Below, in pieces: positions 27,355 through 35,894 of a stretch of 56,313 nucleotides of DNA. The stretch's first letter is position 1. Each line of letters begins with the position of its first letter. Made by a program: the position numbers and the translations under genes. This DNA comes from Bacteroidales bacterium. Lineage in GTDB: Bacteria; Bacteroidota; Bacteroidia; Bacteroidales; VadinHA17. Under the pieces are notes generated by a model. It was given only the letters and a program-made list of their open reading frames with translations, was not told the DNA's origin and searched no databases. The stretch is taken from the NCBI GenBank assembly GCA_025358455.1, contig JANYJP010000107.1, positions 1 to 56,313 of the forward strand. The letters are read 5' to 3'.

Positions 27355-28482
27355 TTAGTTGAAGAATTTCAATACATTATCTATAATATAATCAAGCTGA
27401 TCCTGTTCCATGTCGGGATGCATCGGTAATGACAGAACCTCTTTGCAAAGAGCTGCTGTAACAGGGAAATCATTCTCTTTATATCCCAGGTATCCATAAG
27501 CCTTCTGTAAATGGAGTGGCCCGGGATAGTAAACCATTGCGGGAATATTATTTGATTCAAGGAATTTCTTCAGTTCATCTCTTTTGCCGTCCTTAACTTT
27601 TATTGTATACTGATGATATATGTGAGAAGAATATCTGGCTTTTTCAGGAACAGCAATTGAATGACATCCTGAAAATGCTTTATCATATTTATCCGCGACT
27701 GCTTTTCGTGCTTTATTGAATTCCGACAGATATTTTAGCTTTACCCTCAATATTGCAGCCTGAATTGTATCGAGCCTGGAGTTAACTCCTATATCGTCAT
27801 AGTGATATCTTACTTTCATACCGTGATTGGCAATACTTCTTAGCTTTCTGGCAAATGTATCATCGTTTGTATAAAGAGCACCTCCGTCACCATAACAGCC
27901 AAGATTTTTTGAAGGGAAAAACGAAGTAGTACCAATATGCCCGATTGTCCCAGCTTTCTTTTTAGTACCATCACGGTAAAAATAATCTGCACCGGTGGCC
28001 TGTGCTGCATCTTCTATAACAAAAAGGTTATGTTTTTGTTCAAGTTCCATTATACTCTCCATATCGGCACATTGTCCGAACAGATGAACCGGCACAATGA
28101 CTTTTGTTGCCGGTGTAATAGCCTTTTTAACAGCTTCCACAGAAATGTTGAAAGTACCAGGTTCCGGATCAACAATAATAAGTTTCAGTCCCAGCAGGGC
28201 AACGACCTCAACAGTAGCAATAAAAGTAAAGTTAGTTGTTATGACTTCGTCTCCGGGTTTTAGGTCAAGAGCCATCATCGCGAGATAAAGGGCATCGGTG
28301 CCATTAGCGCAGGAGATTACATGTTTTACACCCATATATGCCTGAAGTTCTTCTTCAAATAACCTGACATCAGGGCCTTTGATAAAAGCTGTTGATTCAA
28401 GTACCGATTTTATAGCTTTATCAATTTCCGGTCCGATCTTTTCGTACTGAGCCTTCAGATCGACCATTTGTATCTCTCTCAT
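27355..28482 (-). CDS. wbpE: PLP-dependent nucleotide-sugar aminotransferase (WbpE-like, DegT/DnrJ/EryC1/StrS)
   Basis: A 375-residue aminotransferase that puts an amino group on C3 of UDP-3-keto-GlcNAcA. Seen: MVDLKAQYEKIGPEID near the start, CANGTDALYLA, EDAAQATGA, and the PLP-binding Lys in FFPSKNLGCYGDGGAL. First gene of the operon. The ATG at 28482 is used; Met6 (28467) is also possible. The minus strand shows a TATCTTCG box at 28512-28505 that could be a -7 element one base away from consensus, but no good -33 was found. Confidence 0.93.
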   Translation of the reverse strand: MREIQMVDLKAQYEKIGPEIDKAIKSVLESTAFIKGPDVRLFEEELQAYMGVKHVISCANGTDALYLAMMALDLKPGDEVITTNFTFIATVEVVALLGLKLIIVDPEPGTFNISVEAVKKAITPATKVIVPVHLFGQCADMESIMELEQKHNLFVIEDAAQATGADYFYRDGTKKKAGTIGHIGTTSFFPSKNLGCYGDGGALYTNDDTFARKLRSIANHGMKVRYHYDDIGVNSRLDTIQAAILRVKLKYLSEFNKARKAVADKYDKAFSGCHSIAVPEKARYSSHIYHQYTIKVKDGKRDELKKFLESNNIPAMVYYPGPLHLQKAYGYLGYKENDFPVTAALCKEVLSLPMHPDMEQDQLDYIIDNVLKFFN

Positions 28483-28518
28483 GGCGCTTTAAAATTTTGA
28501 ATTACGAAGATAATAATT

Positions 28519-28549
28519 TTTGTGACTAAGCTTTTTATTATTAAGTTTG
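28519..28549 (+). promoter_or_regulatory. Consensus Bacteroidota promoter for the HU/SPOR gene
   Basis: TTTG (28519-28522), a 19-base spacer, then TAAGTTTG (28542-28549): a perfect -33/-7 match. The predicted transcription start is near 28555, a dozen or so bases before the TTG/GTG start region, so the leader is very short. Confidence 0.75.
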
Positions 28550-28567
28550 TATTGATCAAAAGAATAA

Positions 28568-29536
28568 TTGGAAGTGGATATTACAGCTTTTATACGGGAA
28601 TTATTATTCGGACACGATTGTGTAATTGTTCCGGGTTTTGGAGGGTTTATTGGGAATTATACCCCGGCCCGCATTGACAAGAGCTCCGGGACATTTTATC
28701 CGCCTGTAAAGCAGATTTCATTCAACCGGAACCTTAATCATAATGATGGTCTCCTGGTAGGAAGGATTTCCGGATCAGCAAATATCAACTATGGTGACGC
28801 CAGAAATTTAGTTGAAGAATTTGTAGCTGACCTTCGCAGAAAGATTGAAAAGGGAGAAAAGGTTGTTTTCGATAATATCGGAAGTTTTATCAATAATCAG
28901 GAGGGCAATATTCAGTTTGAACCCGACAGAAATGCCAATTATCATCTGGATTCTTACGGGCTCGAATCATTCCAGTGTTTGCCTCTTGAAGGATATGACG
29001 TACGAAAACGGATTGTAAGACATATCGGGAAGGATCCTGTAAAACAGGCCTCGTTGAAAAAAATACTTTGGAGAGCTGCTGTTATTATCCCCCTGCTTGC
29101 AATTATTGTTGCAGTTCCCCTGAAAACAGACCTTTTTAAATCAAAAATAGAGGCTACTACAATGAATCCTTTGGTAACGGCTGAGTTTGAACATAACAAA
29201 ATAGCTGTAGATCAGAATGTTAAGGATGATTCTTCGAATATAGCAGAGAATATATCACCGGTGTTGGAAGAACCGGTTACCCCGGTAATTATTGAACCGG
29301 TCGTTTCTGAAGGTAATTCATATTTTGTGATTACCGGTAGTTTCAGGTTGGAGGAAAATGCAATTTCGCAGGGCAACTTGTTGAAAGCTGAAGGTTTTGC
29401 ACCTGAAATCGTTTCTGCAGGAAATGGATTTTACAGGGTTTGTGCAATAATGTGCAATGATCTTAATACAGCCTTATCCAAAAAAGACAGTATTGCACAA
29501 AAATTCCCCGGATCCTGGATTTCACGAAAGAGATAG
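28568..29536 (+). CDS. HU-CCDC81-like and SPOR domain membrane protein
   Basis: A 322-residue protein. The N-terminal 145 residues fit the bacterial HU-CCDC81 tandem domains (ITAFIRELLFGHDCVIVPG and GFGGFIGNY, then KGEKVVFDNIGSF). One membrane helix follows (about residues 166-184), then a linker rich in Pro/Val/Glu and a C-terminal SPOR domain (about 249-320) that in other proteins binds denuded peptidoglycan at septa. The likely topology is HU part in the cytoplasm, SPOR in the periplasm. An in-frame TAA just upstream means the start must be TTG (28568) or GTG (28574); no ATG is available. A consensus promoter precedes it. Confidence 0.85.
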   Translation: MEVDITAFIRELLFGHDCVIVPGFGGFIGNYTPARIDKSSGTFYPPVKQISFNRNLNHNDGLLVGRISGSANINYGDARNLVEEFVADLRRKIEKGEKVVFDNIGSFINNQEGNIQFEPDRNANYHLDSYGLESFQCLPLEGYDVRKRIVRHIGKDPVKQASLKKILWRAAVIIPLLAIIVAVPLKTDLFKSKIEATTMNPLVTAEFEHNKIAVDQNVKDDSSNIAENISPVLEEPVTPVIIEPVVSEGNSYFVITGSFRLEENAISQGNLLKAEGFAPEIVSAGNGFYRVCAIMCNDLNTALSKKDSIAQKFPGSWISRKR

Positions 29537-29545
29537 TATAAATTC

Positions 29546-31579
29546 CTATTTTATCATACTCCCGTTACTTACCTTACCTGCCGGTGAAACCATAACAAGT
29601 TTTCCGTCTTTATCTTCTGCCATAAGTATCATTCCCCGCGACTCAATTCCTTTAATCTTTCGTGGTTCAAGATTAGCGACTATTGAGATCTGTTTTCCAA
29701 TAATAGCTGCAGGTTCATAATATTCTGCTATACCTGATACTATGGTACGTACATCTATTCCGGTATCAATTTTGAGCTTAAGCAGTTTTGTTGTTTTCGG
29801 CACTTTTTCAGCCTCAAGAATTGTAGCTGTGCGGATATCAATTTTGGTGAAATCATCAAATGTAATTGCATCTTTCCCCGGTGCCGTTTTTGCGCCTGCA
29901 GCTTCATTTGCTTTTTTTGTTGCGAGAAGCTTATCCATCTGTCTGGTTATCTGGTCATCTTCGATTTTCTCAAAGAGCAACCCGGGTTTATTTATAACAT
30001 GACCGGGTAATAGCAGTTCAGGACTCCCGGCATTACTCCATTTCAGATCCCTGAAATTAAGCATTCCGCGCAATTTCTCCATTGAGAAAGGAAGGAAAGG
30101 TTCGCAGACAATTGTAAGGTTCGCGGTAATCTGTAGAGCAATGTTCATAATTGTTTTTACCCGTTCCGGATCAGTCTTAATAATCTTCCACGGCTCAGCA
30201 TCGGCAAGATACTTATTGCCAAGACGTGAGAGGTTCATAGCCTCTTTAAGTGCTTCACGAAATCTGAATGCGTCAAGGCTTGATTCCACGTTTTCCTTAA
30301 TACGCGCTATCTCTCTTAGTACTTTATCATCAGTTTGATCTGTTTTTCCTCTTTCTGGCACCTTGCCGTCATAATAATTATTCGTAAGTACAAGAGCTCT
30401 GTTTACGAAGTTTCCAAGTATAGCCACCAGCTCGTTGTTATTCCTTGCCTGAAAATCTTTCCAGGTGAAATCGTTATCCTTGGTTTCAGGTGCATTGGCA
30501 CAAAGGGAATATCTTAAAACATCCTGTTTCCCGGGAAAATCTTCCAGGTATTCATGAAGCCATACGGCCCAGTTCCTGGAAGTTGAGATTTTGTCATTTT
30601 CAAGATTCAGAAACTCATTGGCAGGAACATTTTCAGGAAGGATATAGCTGCCTTCTGCCTTTAACATGGCAGGAAAAATAATACAGTGGAATACGATATT
30701 GTCTTTCCCGATGAAGTGAATCATTTTGGTATCGTCATCCTTCCAGTATTTTTCCCAATCGGGAGTAAGCTCTTTTGTAGCTGATATGTATCCGATCGGG
30801 GCATCAAACCAAACGTACAGAACTTTTCCTTTTGCACCCTTCACAGGTACTGGTACACCCCAGTCGAGATCGCGGCTTACGGCCCTGGGTTGCAATCCCT
30901 GATCAAGCCATGATTTGCACTGGCCATAAACGTTTGTTTTCCAGTCCTTATGATCTTCCAGGATCCATTTTTTTAACCATGGTTCGTATTTATCCAGCGG
31001 GAGGTACCAATGCTTTGTTTCGCGAAGCACTGGCTTACTGCCACTTACAGTCGAGTGAGGATTTATAAGCTCATTCGGACTTAACGAGGTTCCGCATTTT
31101 TCACACTGGTCACCATATGCATTTTCGTTTCCGCAATGAGGACAAGTTCCCATTATATATCTGTCGGCAAGGAAACAATTTGCTTCTTCATCATAATATT
31201 GTTCGGATGTTTTTTCTGTGAATTCACCCTTATCATAAAGAGTTCTGAAAAATTCAGATGCTGTTTCGTAATGTACTTTATTTGATGTGCGGGAATAGAT
31301 ATTAAATGCAATTCCAAAGTCCTCAAATGCCTTTTTATTCAATGAGTGATATCTGTCAACAATCTCCTGTGGAGTAACGCCCTCTTTTCGTGCCTTAAGC
31401 GTTATTGGTACACCATGTTCGTCAGAACCACATATTGAAATAACGTCTGCTCCTTTCATCCTCAGGAACCTTGTATATATATCAGAGGGTATATAGACCC
31501 CTGCAAGGTGGCCTATATGAATAGGTCCGTTAGCATAAGGAAGGGCAGATGTGATAAGATATCTTTTGAAATTCTTCAT
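29546..31579 (-). CDS. metG: Methionyl-tRNA synthetase
   Basis: A 677-residue class I synthetase. Seen: the HIGH motif in [11 protein letters not shown] (near residue 20), a zinc knuckle CPHCG...CEKCG, and a KMSKS-equivalent KISTSR. The C-terminal 100 residues form a tRNA-binding EMAPII/Trbp111-type domain ([18 protein letters not shown]) used for dimerisation and tRNA binding. Length is standard for the long form. It converges with the HU/SPOR gene (nine bases between stops) and is divergent from ldcA. Confidence 0.97.
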   Translation of the reverse strand: MKNFKRYLITSALPYANGPIHIGHLAGVYIPSDIYTRFLRMKGADVISICGSDEHGVPITLKARKEGVTPQEIVDRYHSLNKKAFEDFGIAFNIYSRTSNKVHYETASEFFRTLYDKGEFTEKTSEQYYDEEANCFLADRYIMGTCPHCGNENAYGDQCEKCGTSLSPNELINPHSTVSGSKPVLRETKHWYLPLDKYEPWLKKWILEDHKDWKTNVYGQCKSWLDQGLQPRAVSRDLDWGVPVPVKGAKGKVLYVWFDAPIGYISATKELTPDWEKYWKDDDTKMIHFIGKDNIVFHCIIFPAMLKAEGSYILPENVPANEFLNLENDKISTSRNWAVWLHEYLEDFPGKQDVLRYSLCANAPETKDNDFTWKDFQARNNNELVAILGNFVNRALVLTNNYYDGKVPERGKTDQTDDKVLREIARIKENVESSLDAFRFREALKEAMNLSRLGNKYLADAEPWKIIKTDPERVKTIMNIALQITANLTIVCEPFLPFSMEKLRGMLNFRDLKWSNAGSPELLLPGHVINKPGLLFEKIEDDQITRQMDKLLATKKANEAAGAKTAPGKDAITFDDFTKIDIRTATILEAEKVPKTTKLLKLKIDTGIDVRTIVSGIAEYYEPAAIIGKQISIVANLEPRKIKGIESRGMILMAEDKDGKLVMVSPAGKVSNGSMIK

Positions 31580-31620
31580 GATTCTGATAATGAATATTAA
31601 GCAAATTTTTAAAAACCCAA

Positions 31621-31628
31621 CAAAGATA
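31621..31628 (-). promoter_or_regulatory. Candidate -7 element of metG
   Basis: Minus-strand TATCTTTG is an exact TAnnTTTG match, 41 bases before the metG ATG at 31579. No TTTG at the 19-base position was found. The leader is too short for a T-box or SAM riboswitch. Confidence 0.4.
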
Positions 31629-31668
31629 ATAATTTTAAATTCTTTGTTCTCCTTCGATCTTTAGTGTC

Positions 31669-31697
31669 TTTGAGGCTATTTCTTTTGATTACCTTTA
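31669..31697 (+). promoter_or_regulatory. Candidate promoter of ldcA
   Basis: TTTG (31669-31672), 17 bases, then TACCTTTA (31690-31697), one base from TAnnTTTG. The ldcA ATG at 31715 is 17 bases downstream. The TTTG lies in a degenerate repeat fragment (CTTTAGTGTCTTTGAGGC). Confidence 0.45.
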
Positions 31698-31714
31698 CAT
31701 ATTAATTATTTTGA

Positions 31715-32629
31715 ATGCTCACAAATAAAATACGACCAGATTATTTGAAGGCCGGTGATGTGGTTGCAATCATCTCTCCGTCATTCTGCATCGATGAGGA
31801 TAAATTGGCTGAAGGTGTAATCTTTCTTGAGAAATGGGGATTGAGCGTTCGTGTAGGTAAGAATGCATCGAACAAAAAAGGCCCTTTCGCGGGAACGGAT
31901 GAAGAGCGTTTAGCAGACCTGCAGGAGATGACCAATGATCCTTCGGTAAAGGCAATTATCTGTTCAAGAGGCGGTTACGGTATATCTAAGATTATCAACA
32001 GGGTAGACTTCTCGGCACTTGAGAAAAATCCTAAGTGGTATGTGGGTTTCAGCGATGCTACAGTACTTCATATGTGGTTAAATGAGGTGTGCGGTATAAT
32101 GTCGGTCCATGGCGATATGCCTCTAAACTTTAATAATCATGAAAAGACAAAAAGTACATTCATCTCATTGAAAAAGGCATTATTTGGCGATCTTCAGATG
32201 ATTGAATGGAAAGGAAAATTCTTAAGACCCGGAAATGCATCGGGACAGATAACAGGTGGAAATCTTTCATTAATATATAGCCTTACCGGAACAGCTGCTG
32301 AGCTGAATACAAAAGGAAAGATATTGTTTATTGAGGAGGTTGGAGAATCTTATTATCATATCGACAGGATGATGACATCTCTAAGGCTTGCAGGAAAGCT
32401 TGATGGTTTATCTGCTCTGGTAGTAGGGGGAATGAATAAGATTGAAGAGGCAAAAGTACCTTGGGGGCAGAGTATTGAAGATACGATCTATGAGATAGTC
32501 AAAGAATATACTTACCCTGTTTATTTTAATTTTCCTGCCGGACATGTTTCAGATAACCGGGCTTTCTATTTAGGAAGGCAGTCAGAAATTGATGTTACAG
32601 GCAAAAAGGCATTACTCGTTTTTGCCTGA
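31715..32629 (+). CDS. ldcA: LD-carboxypeptidase (peptidase family S66)
   Basis: A 304-residue S66 peptidase that trims the terminal D-Ala from tetrapeptides during peptidoglycan recycling. The nucleophile Ser113 lies in VGFSDAT, the catalytic Glu in FIEEVGESYYHIDRMM (207/208) and His277 in FPAGHVSDN; RGGYG (86-90) is also conserved. No signal peptide, so it acts in the cytoplasm. Single gene, convergent with ald with only three bases between stops. Confidence 0.94.
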   Translation: MLTNKIRPDYLKAGDVVAIISPSFCIDEDKLAEGVIFLEKWGLSVRVGKNASNKKGPFAGTDEERLADLQEMTNDPSVKAIICSRGGYGISKIINRVDFSALEKNPKWYVGFSDATVLHMWLNEVCGIMSVHGDMPLNFNNHEKTKSTFISLKKALFGDLQMIEWKGKFLRPGNASGQITGGNLSLIYSLTGTAAELNTKGKILFIEEVGESYYHIDRMMTSLRLAGKLDGLSALVVGGMNKIEEAKVPWGQSIEDTIYEIVKEYTYPVYFNFPAGHVSDNRAFYLGRQSEIDVTGKKALLVFA

Positions 32630-32632
32630 TGA

Positions 32633-33853
32633 TCAGAAAGCAGAGATAAGAAGATCGAGATCTTTTGATATTATCCCGAACTTTTGTCCCAGAGTTTCAT
32701 TAGTGAGCATCCCGTTAAATAGATAAGCTCCGTTTCGTAACCCCTCCTCATATTTTAGCAGGTTGGTAATGCCTCCTGCATCAGCCATGCTCTGAAGCAG
32801 CGGTGTGAAAATGTTGCTGAGTGCTATGGATGCTGTTCTAGCCACCCGCGAAGGAAGATTCCAGGCTGAAAAATGGATGACCCCATGTTTCTCATAAACC
32901 GGATCTTTCAGTGCTCGACATTCAGTTGTTTCAATGCAGCCGCCACGGTCAATGGAAAGGTCTATTATGACAGCTCCCCTTTTCATACTCCTTACCATAT
33001 CTTCAGTAATATAGTACCATGGTTTAAGATCTTCAAGTTCAATTGCCCCTATGAGTACATCAGCTGATTTAAGAGCTTTCTTTAGAACCTGTGGATGAAA
33101 GGTTGAGGTCTGGAGACGCTGACCCACTATATTCTGAAATCTTCTTAACCTGGGCAATGAGTTGTCGAATATTTTAACAGTTGATCCCAATCCGATTGCT
33201 GCTCTTGCCGCGGCTTCCCCGGCAGTATTTGCACCCAGAATAAGTACTTCTGTAGGAGTAACACCTGTAATTCCTCCAAGCATTACACCCTTGCCACCAT
33301 GAAGATTACTGAGATATTCCGAAGCAATAAGGAGTGAGGTTATCCCCGATATTTCGCTCATAGACTCCACTACAGGCATCTCCCCGTTACGATCGCGGAT
33401 CTTTTCAAATGCAATAGCTGTTACTTTTTTCCGGATAAGTTTTCCAAGAGTTTCTTCACTGAGTTTCAGGACATTAAGGTAGGACATAACAACCTGATTG
33501 CCTTTAAGATAGTCGGTATCATTCTCGGTAAAGGGAGCAACCTTTATTACAACATCGGCACTGTAAACCCGTGCCGGAGAATCACTTATTATGGCTCCAT
33601 TCTCAGAGTAATCCTTGTCAGTATAATTGGCTCCAAGTCCTGCGCCTTTTTGAATAATGACCTCATTGTCACTTTCAATAAGCAGATTAACAGACTCCGG
33701 TGTCAGAGCCACTCTCTTCTCATCGTCTTTTATGTCGCACGGGATTCCTATGGTAATTCTCTTGTTCCTGACAACAGTTTCCAGAAGTTCCTCTTTCGGC
33801 ATGAAAGCTGTATTCCCAAAAGTGACTTTCCCGCTCTTACCTTTATCATTCAT
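32633..33853 (-). CDS. ald: Alanine dehydrogenase family protein
   Basis: A 406-residue member of the alanine dehydrogenase/PNT family. The catalytic domain shows IGIPCDIKDDEKRVALTPE (about residues 35-53) and the NAD-binding domain has VLILGANTAGEAAARAAIGLG. The C-terminal HFSAWNLPSRVARTAS segment corresponds to the family's substrate-closing region. It would interconvert alanine and pyruvate/ammonia with NAD. An N-terminal extension of about 30 residues precedes the usual start. A perfect -33/-7 promoter lies 23 bases upstream of the ATG. Confidence 0.9.
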   Translation of the reverse strand: MNDKGKSGKVTFGNTAFMPKEELLETVVRNKRITIGIPCDIKDDEKRVALTPESVNLLIESDNEVIIQKGAGLGANYTDKDYSENGAIISDSPARVYSADVVIKVAPFTENDTDYLKGNQVVMSYLNVLKLSEETLGKLIRKKVTAIAFEKIRDRNGEMPVVESMSEISGITSLLIASEYLSNLHGGKGVMLGGITGVTPTEVLILGANTAGEAAARAAIGLGSTVKIFDNSLPRLRRFQNIVGQRLQTSTFHPQVLKKALKSADVLIGAIELEDLKPWYYITEDMVRSMKRGAVIIDLSIDRGGCIETTECRALKDPVYEKHGVIHFSAWNLPSRVARTASIALSNIFTPLLQSMADAGGITNLLKYEEGLRNGAYLFNGMLTNETLGQKFGIISKDLDLLISAF

Positions 33854-33875
33854 AATTAGGCTGGAGTTATTTCTT

Positions 33876-33906
33876 CAAAGGTAAATAATTTGGAATACAG
33901 AGCAAA
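33876..33906 (-). promoter_or_regulatory. Consensus Bacteroidota promoter for ald
   Basis: Minus strand: TTTG (33906-33903), exactly 19 bases, TACCTTTG (33883-33876). Expected transcription start near 33870, giving a leader of about 17 bases before the ATG at 33853. The promoter lies just before tsaE's stop (33915). Confidence 0.78.
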
Positions 33907-33914
33907 ATCAGTTA

Positions 33915-34331
33915 TTACAATGATATTGAAAGGGTTCGTTGCTCCAGGTTATCAACTGTAATTCTGATCTTAACAGTTTCAGCTGGCAGGAATTCTTCAA
34001 TAAGTTCAGGCCACTCCATGAAACAATATGAATCGCCTGTGAGGTACTCTTCAACTCCAAAATCAAACACTTCCTCCTGTTTCTTTATTCTGTAGAAATC
34101 GATATGGTATATTGATTCTCCGGCGGATGTTCTGTATTCGTTTACAAGAGTAAATGTAGGACTGCTGACAATATCAGTAGCATTAAGGACTCCACACAGG
34201 GCTTTGATTATAGTTGTTTTCCCGGCACCCATCGATCCGTAAAAGGCAAGTATTTTCTTATCTCCTGTATATTTCAAAAGCTGTTTCGCCGCAGAAGTCA
34301 GATGCTTTTTATTTTTTATTATAATTTCCAT
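33915..34331 (-). CDS. tsaE: tRNA threonylcarbamoyladenosine biosynthesis ATPase TsaE
   Basis: A 138-residue TsaE with Walker A GSMGAGKTT (about residues 31-39), SSPTFTLVNEY and the HIDFYRI and EWPEL motifs. It drives the TsaBD cycle that installs t6A37 in ANN-decoding tRNAs. It follows porX by nine bases and so ends a porW-porX-tsaE unit. No tsaB or tsaD is in the window. Confidence 0.95.
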   Translation of the reverse strand: MEIIIKNKKHLTSAAKQLLKYTGDKKILAFYGSMGAGKTTIIKALCGVLNATDIVSSPTFTLVNEYRTSAGESIYHIDFYRIKKQEEVFDFGVEEYLTGDSYCFMEWPELIEEFLPAETVKIRITVDNLEQRTLSISL

Positions 34332-34340
34332 TTCTTTTTA

Positions 34341-35894
34341 TCAGGCAGGTTCAATGAGAGCTACAGGCAACATTACTTCCTGCATAGAAATGCCTCCGTG
34401 CTGGAAAGTATCTTTATAATAACCCGCAAAATGGTTATAATTATTCTGGTATACCAGAAAATCTTTATTTAGTGCAAAGATATATCGGGAACTTATATTT
34501 GTTTTAGGCAGCATTGCTTTTTCAGGATTTATAAGCTCAAATACTTTTTTGGGATCGTAATCGAGGTTTCGCCCCATTTTATACCTCAGGTTGGAAGAAG
34601 TTTTCCTGTCGCCTATAATTTTTATCGGATTCTGAACCCTGATAGTACCGTGGTCGGTACTGAAAACCACTTTAACCTGATGCGAGGCGAGAGTTTTAAG
34701 CAATTCGAAAAGAGAAGAATGAATAAACCATGAGCGCGTAAGGCTTCTGTAGGCTCGTTCATCATTCGCCATGTCGCGGATAACACCAACATCAGTTCTG
34801 GCATGCGATAACATGTCAACAAAATTAAATACAAGAATATTTATATCGTTTTCAAGCATTGACCTCACCTTGTCATTTACTTTTTTACCGTCTGCACTAT
34901 TGAATATTTTATGGTACGACCATTTGTATTTCAGCCCTTTATGAATAAGCTGGCTGTTAAATAGTTTTTCTTCAAAATTATTTTTCCCCTCCTCTTCATC
35001 ATCATTTACCCAGAACTGAGGCATTGTTTCAGCTATCTGGTTTGGCATAAGCCCTGCAAAAATCGAGTTTCGGCCGAACTGTGTGGCAGTTGGTAAAATA
35101 CTGTAATAAACATCCTCTTCAATTACTCTGTATAAACCTGAAAGTTCATTTGAGATGGTCTTCCACTGATCAAATCTCATGTTATCTATAAGAATAAAAA
35201 AGAGGGGTCTGTGTTCCTTTACATTAGGAAATATTTTTTTGGCGAAAAGAGCAGGGGAGAGTATTGGTTTATTAGTAGTTTCAGGTTTGAGCCAATTGAG
35301 ATAGTTGCTCATCATAAATTTTGAGAAGGAATTATTGGCCTCATTCTCCTGCGTTTTAAGAATCTCATCCATGCCTGAATCTGTCGATTTTTCCAATTCA
35401 GTTTCCCAGAACACGATTTTCTTATACAACTCAGTCCAGTCATTGAATGTTGCTGCTGCTGAAATCATGTTACTGATCACACTGAATTCCTGCCTGTAAT
35501 CAGTGGTTGTTTTTTCTGTTATCAGACGCCTTTGATCGAGTATTTTTTTTATTGCAAGAAGCACCTGCTTGGGCTTTACTGGTTTTATCAGATAATCAGC
35601 TATTTCAGCCCCGATAGCCGTTTCCATTAAATCCTCTTCCTCACTTTTGGTAATCATCACAACCGGGATGTCGGTCCGCACCTCCCTGATAAGTCTGAGT
35701 GTTTCAATCCCGCTTAGTCCGGGCATATTTTCATCAAGAAAAATAAGATCGTATCTGTTCTGCCTGACAAGGTCAATCGTATCATTGCCATTTGAGCAGG
35801 TATCAATCTCATAACCTTTTTCCTTAAGGAAGAAAATATGAGGCTTCAATGCTTCAACCTCATCGTCAGTCCAGAGTATTTTTATGGTTCTCAT
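34341..35894 (-). CDS. porX: Type IX secretion regulator PorX (response regulator with PglZ domain)
   Basis: A 517-residue PorX. The receiver domain (1-120) has the acidic pair D10/D11, phospho-acceptor Asp54 in FLDENMPG, Thr82 and Lys104. A helical linker leads to a PglZ/alkaline-phosphatase-like domain (about 205-515) with LIDNMRFDQW, SILPTATQFGRNS holding the candidate Thr nucleophile, FVDMLSHAR and STDHGT metal ligands. PorX partners the PorY kinase and the SigP factor to control T9SS genes, and its PglZ domain hydrolyses cyclic oligonucleotides in characterised homologues. Its ATG overlaps the porW stop by four bases (ATGA, 35891-35894). No DNA-binding domain is present. Confidence 0.95.
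   Translation of the reverse strand: MRTIKILWTDDEVEALKPHIFFLKEKGYEIDTCSNGNDTIDLVRQNRYDLIFLDENMPGLSGIETLRLIREVRTDIPVVMITKSEEEDLMETAIGAEIADYLIKPVKPKQVLLAIKKILDQRRLITEKTTTDYRQEFSVISNMISAAATFNDWTELYKKIVFWETELEKSTDSGMDEILKTQENEANNSFSKFMMSNYLNWLKPETTNKPILSPALFAKKIFPNVKEHRPLFFILIDNMRFDQWKTISNELSGLYRVIEEDVYYSILPTATQFGRNSIFAGLMPNQIAETMPQFWVNDDEEEGKNNFEEKLFNSQLIHKGLKYKWSYHKIFNSADGKKVNDKVRSMLENDINILVFNFVDMLSHARTDVGVIRDMANDERAYRSLTRSWFIHSSLFELLKTLASHQVKVVFSTDHGTIRVQNPIKIIGDRKTSSNLRYKMGRNLDYDPKKVFELINPEKAMLPKTNISSRYIFALNKDFLVYQNNYNHFAGYYKDTFQHGGISMQEVMLPVALIEPA

Noticed and set aside
31580-31714. Riboswitch or T-box upstream of metG
   Set aside because: The predicted leader is about 35 bases with no specifier loop or antiterminator-like sequence.
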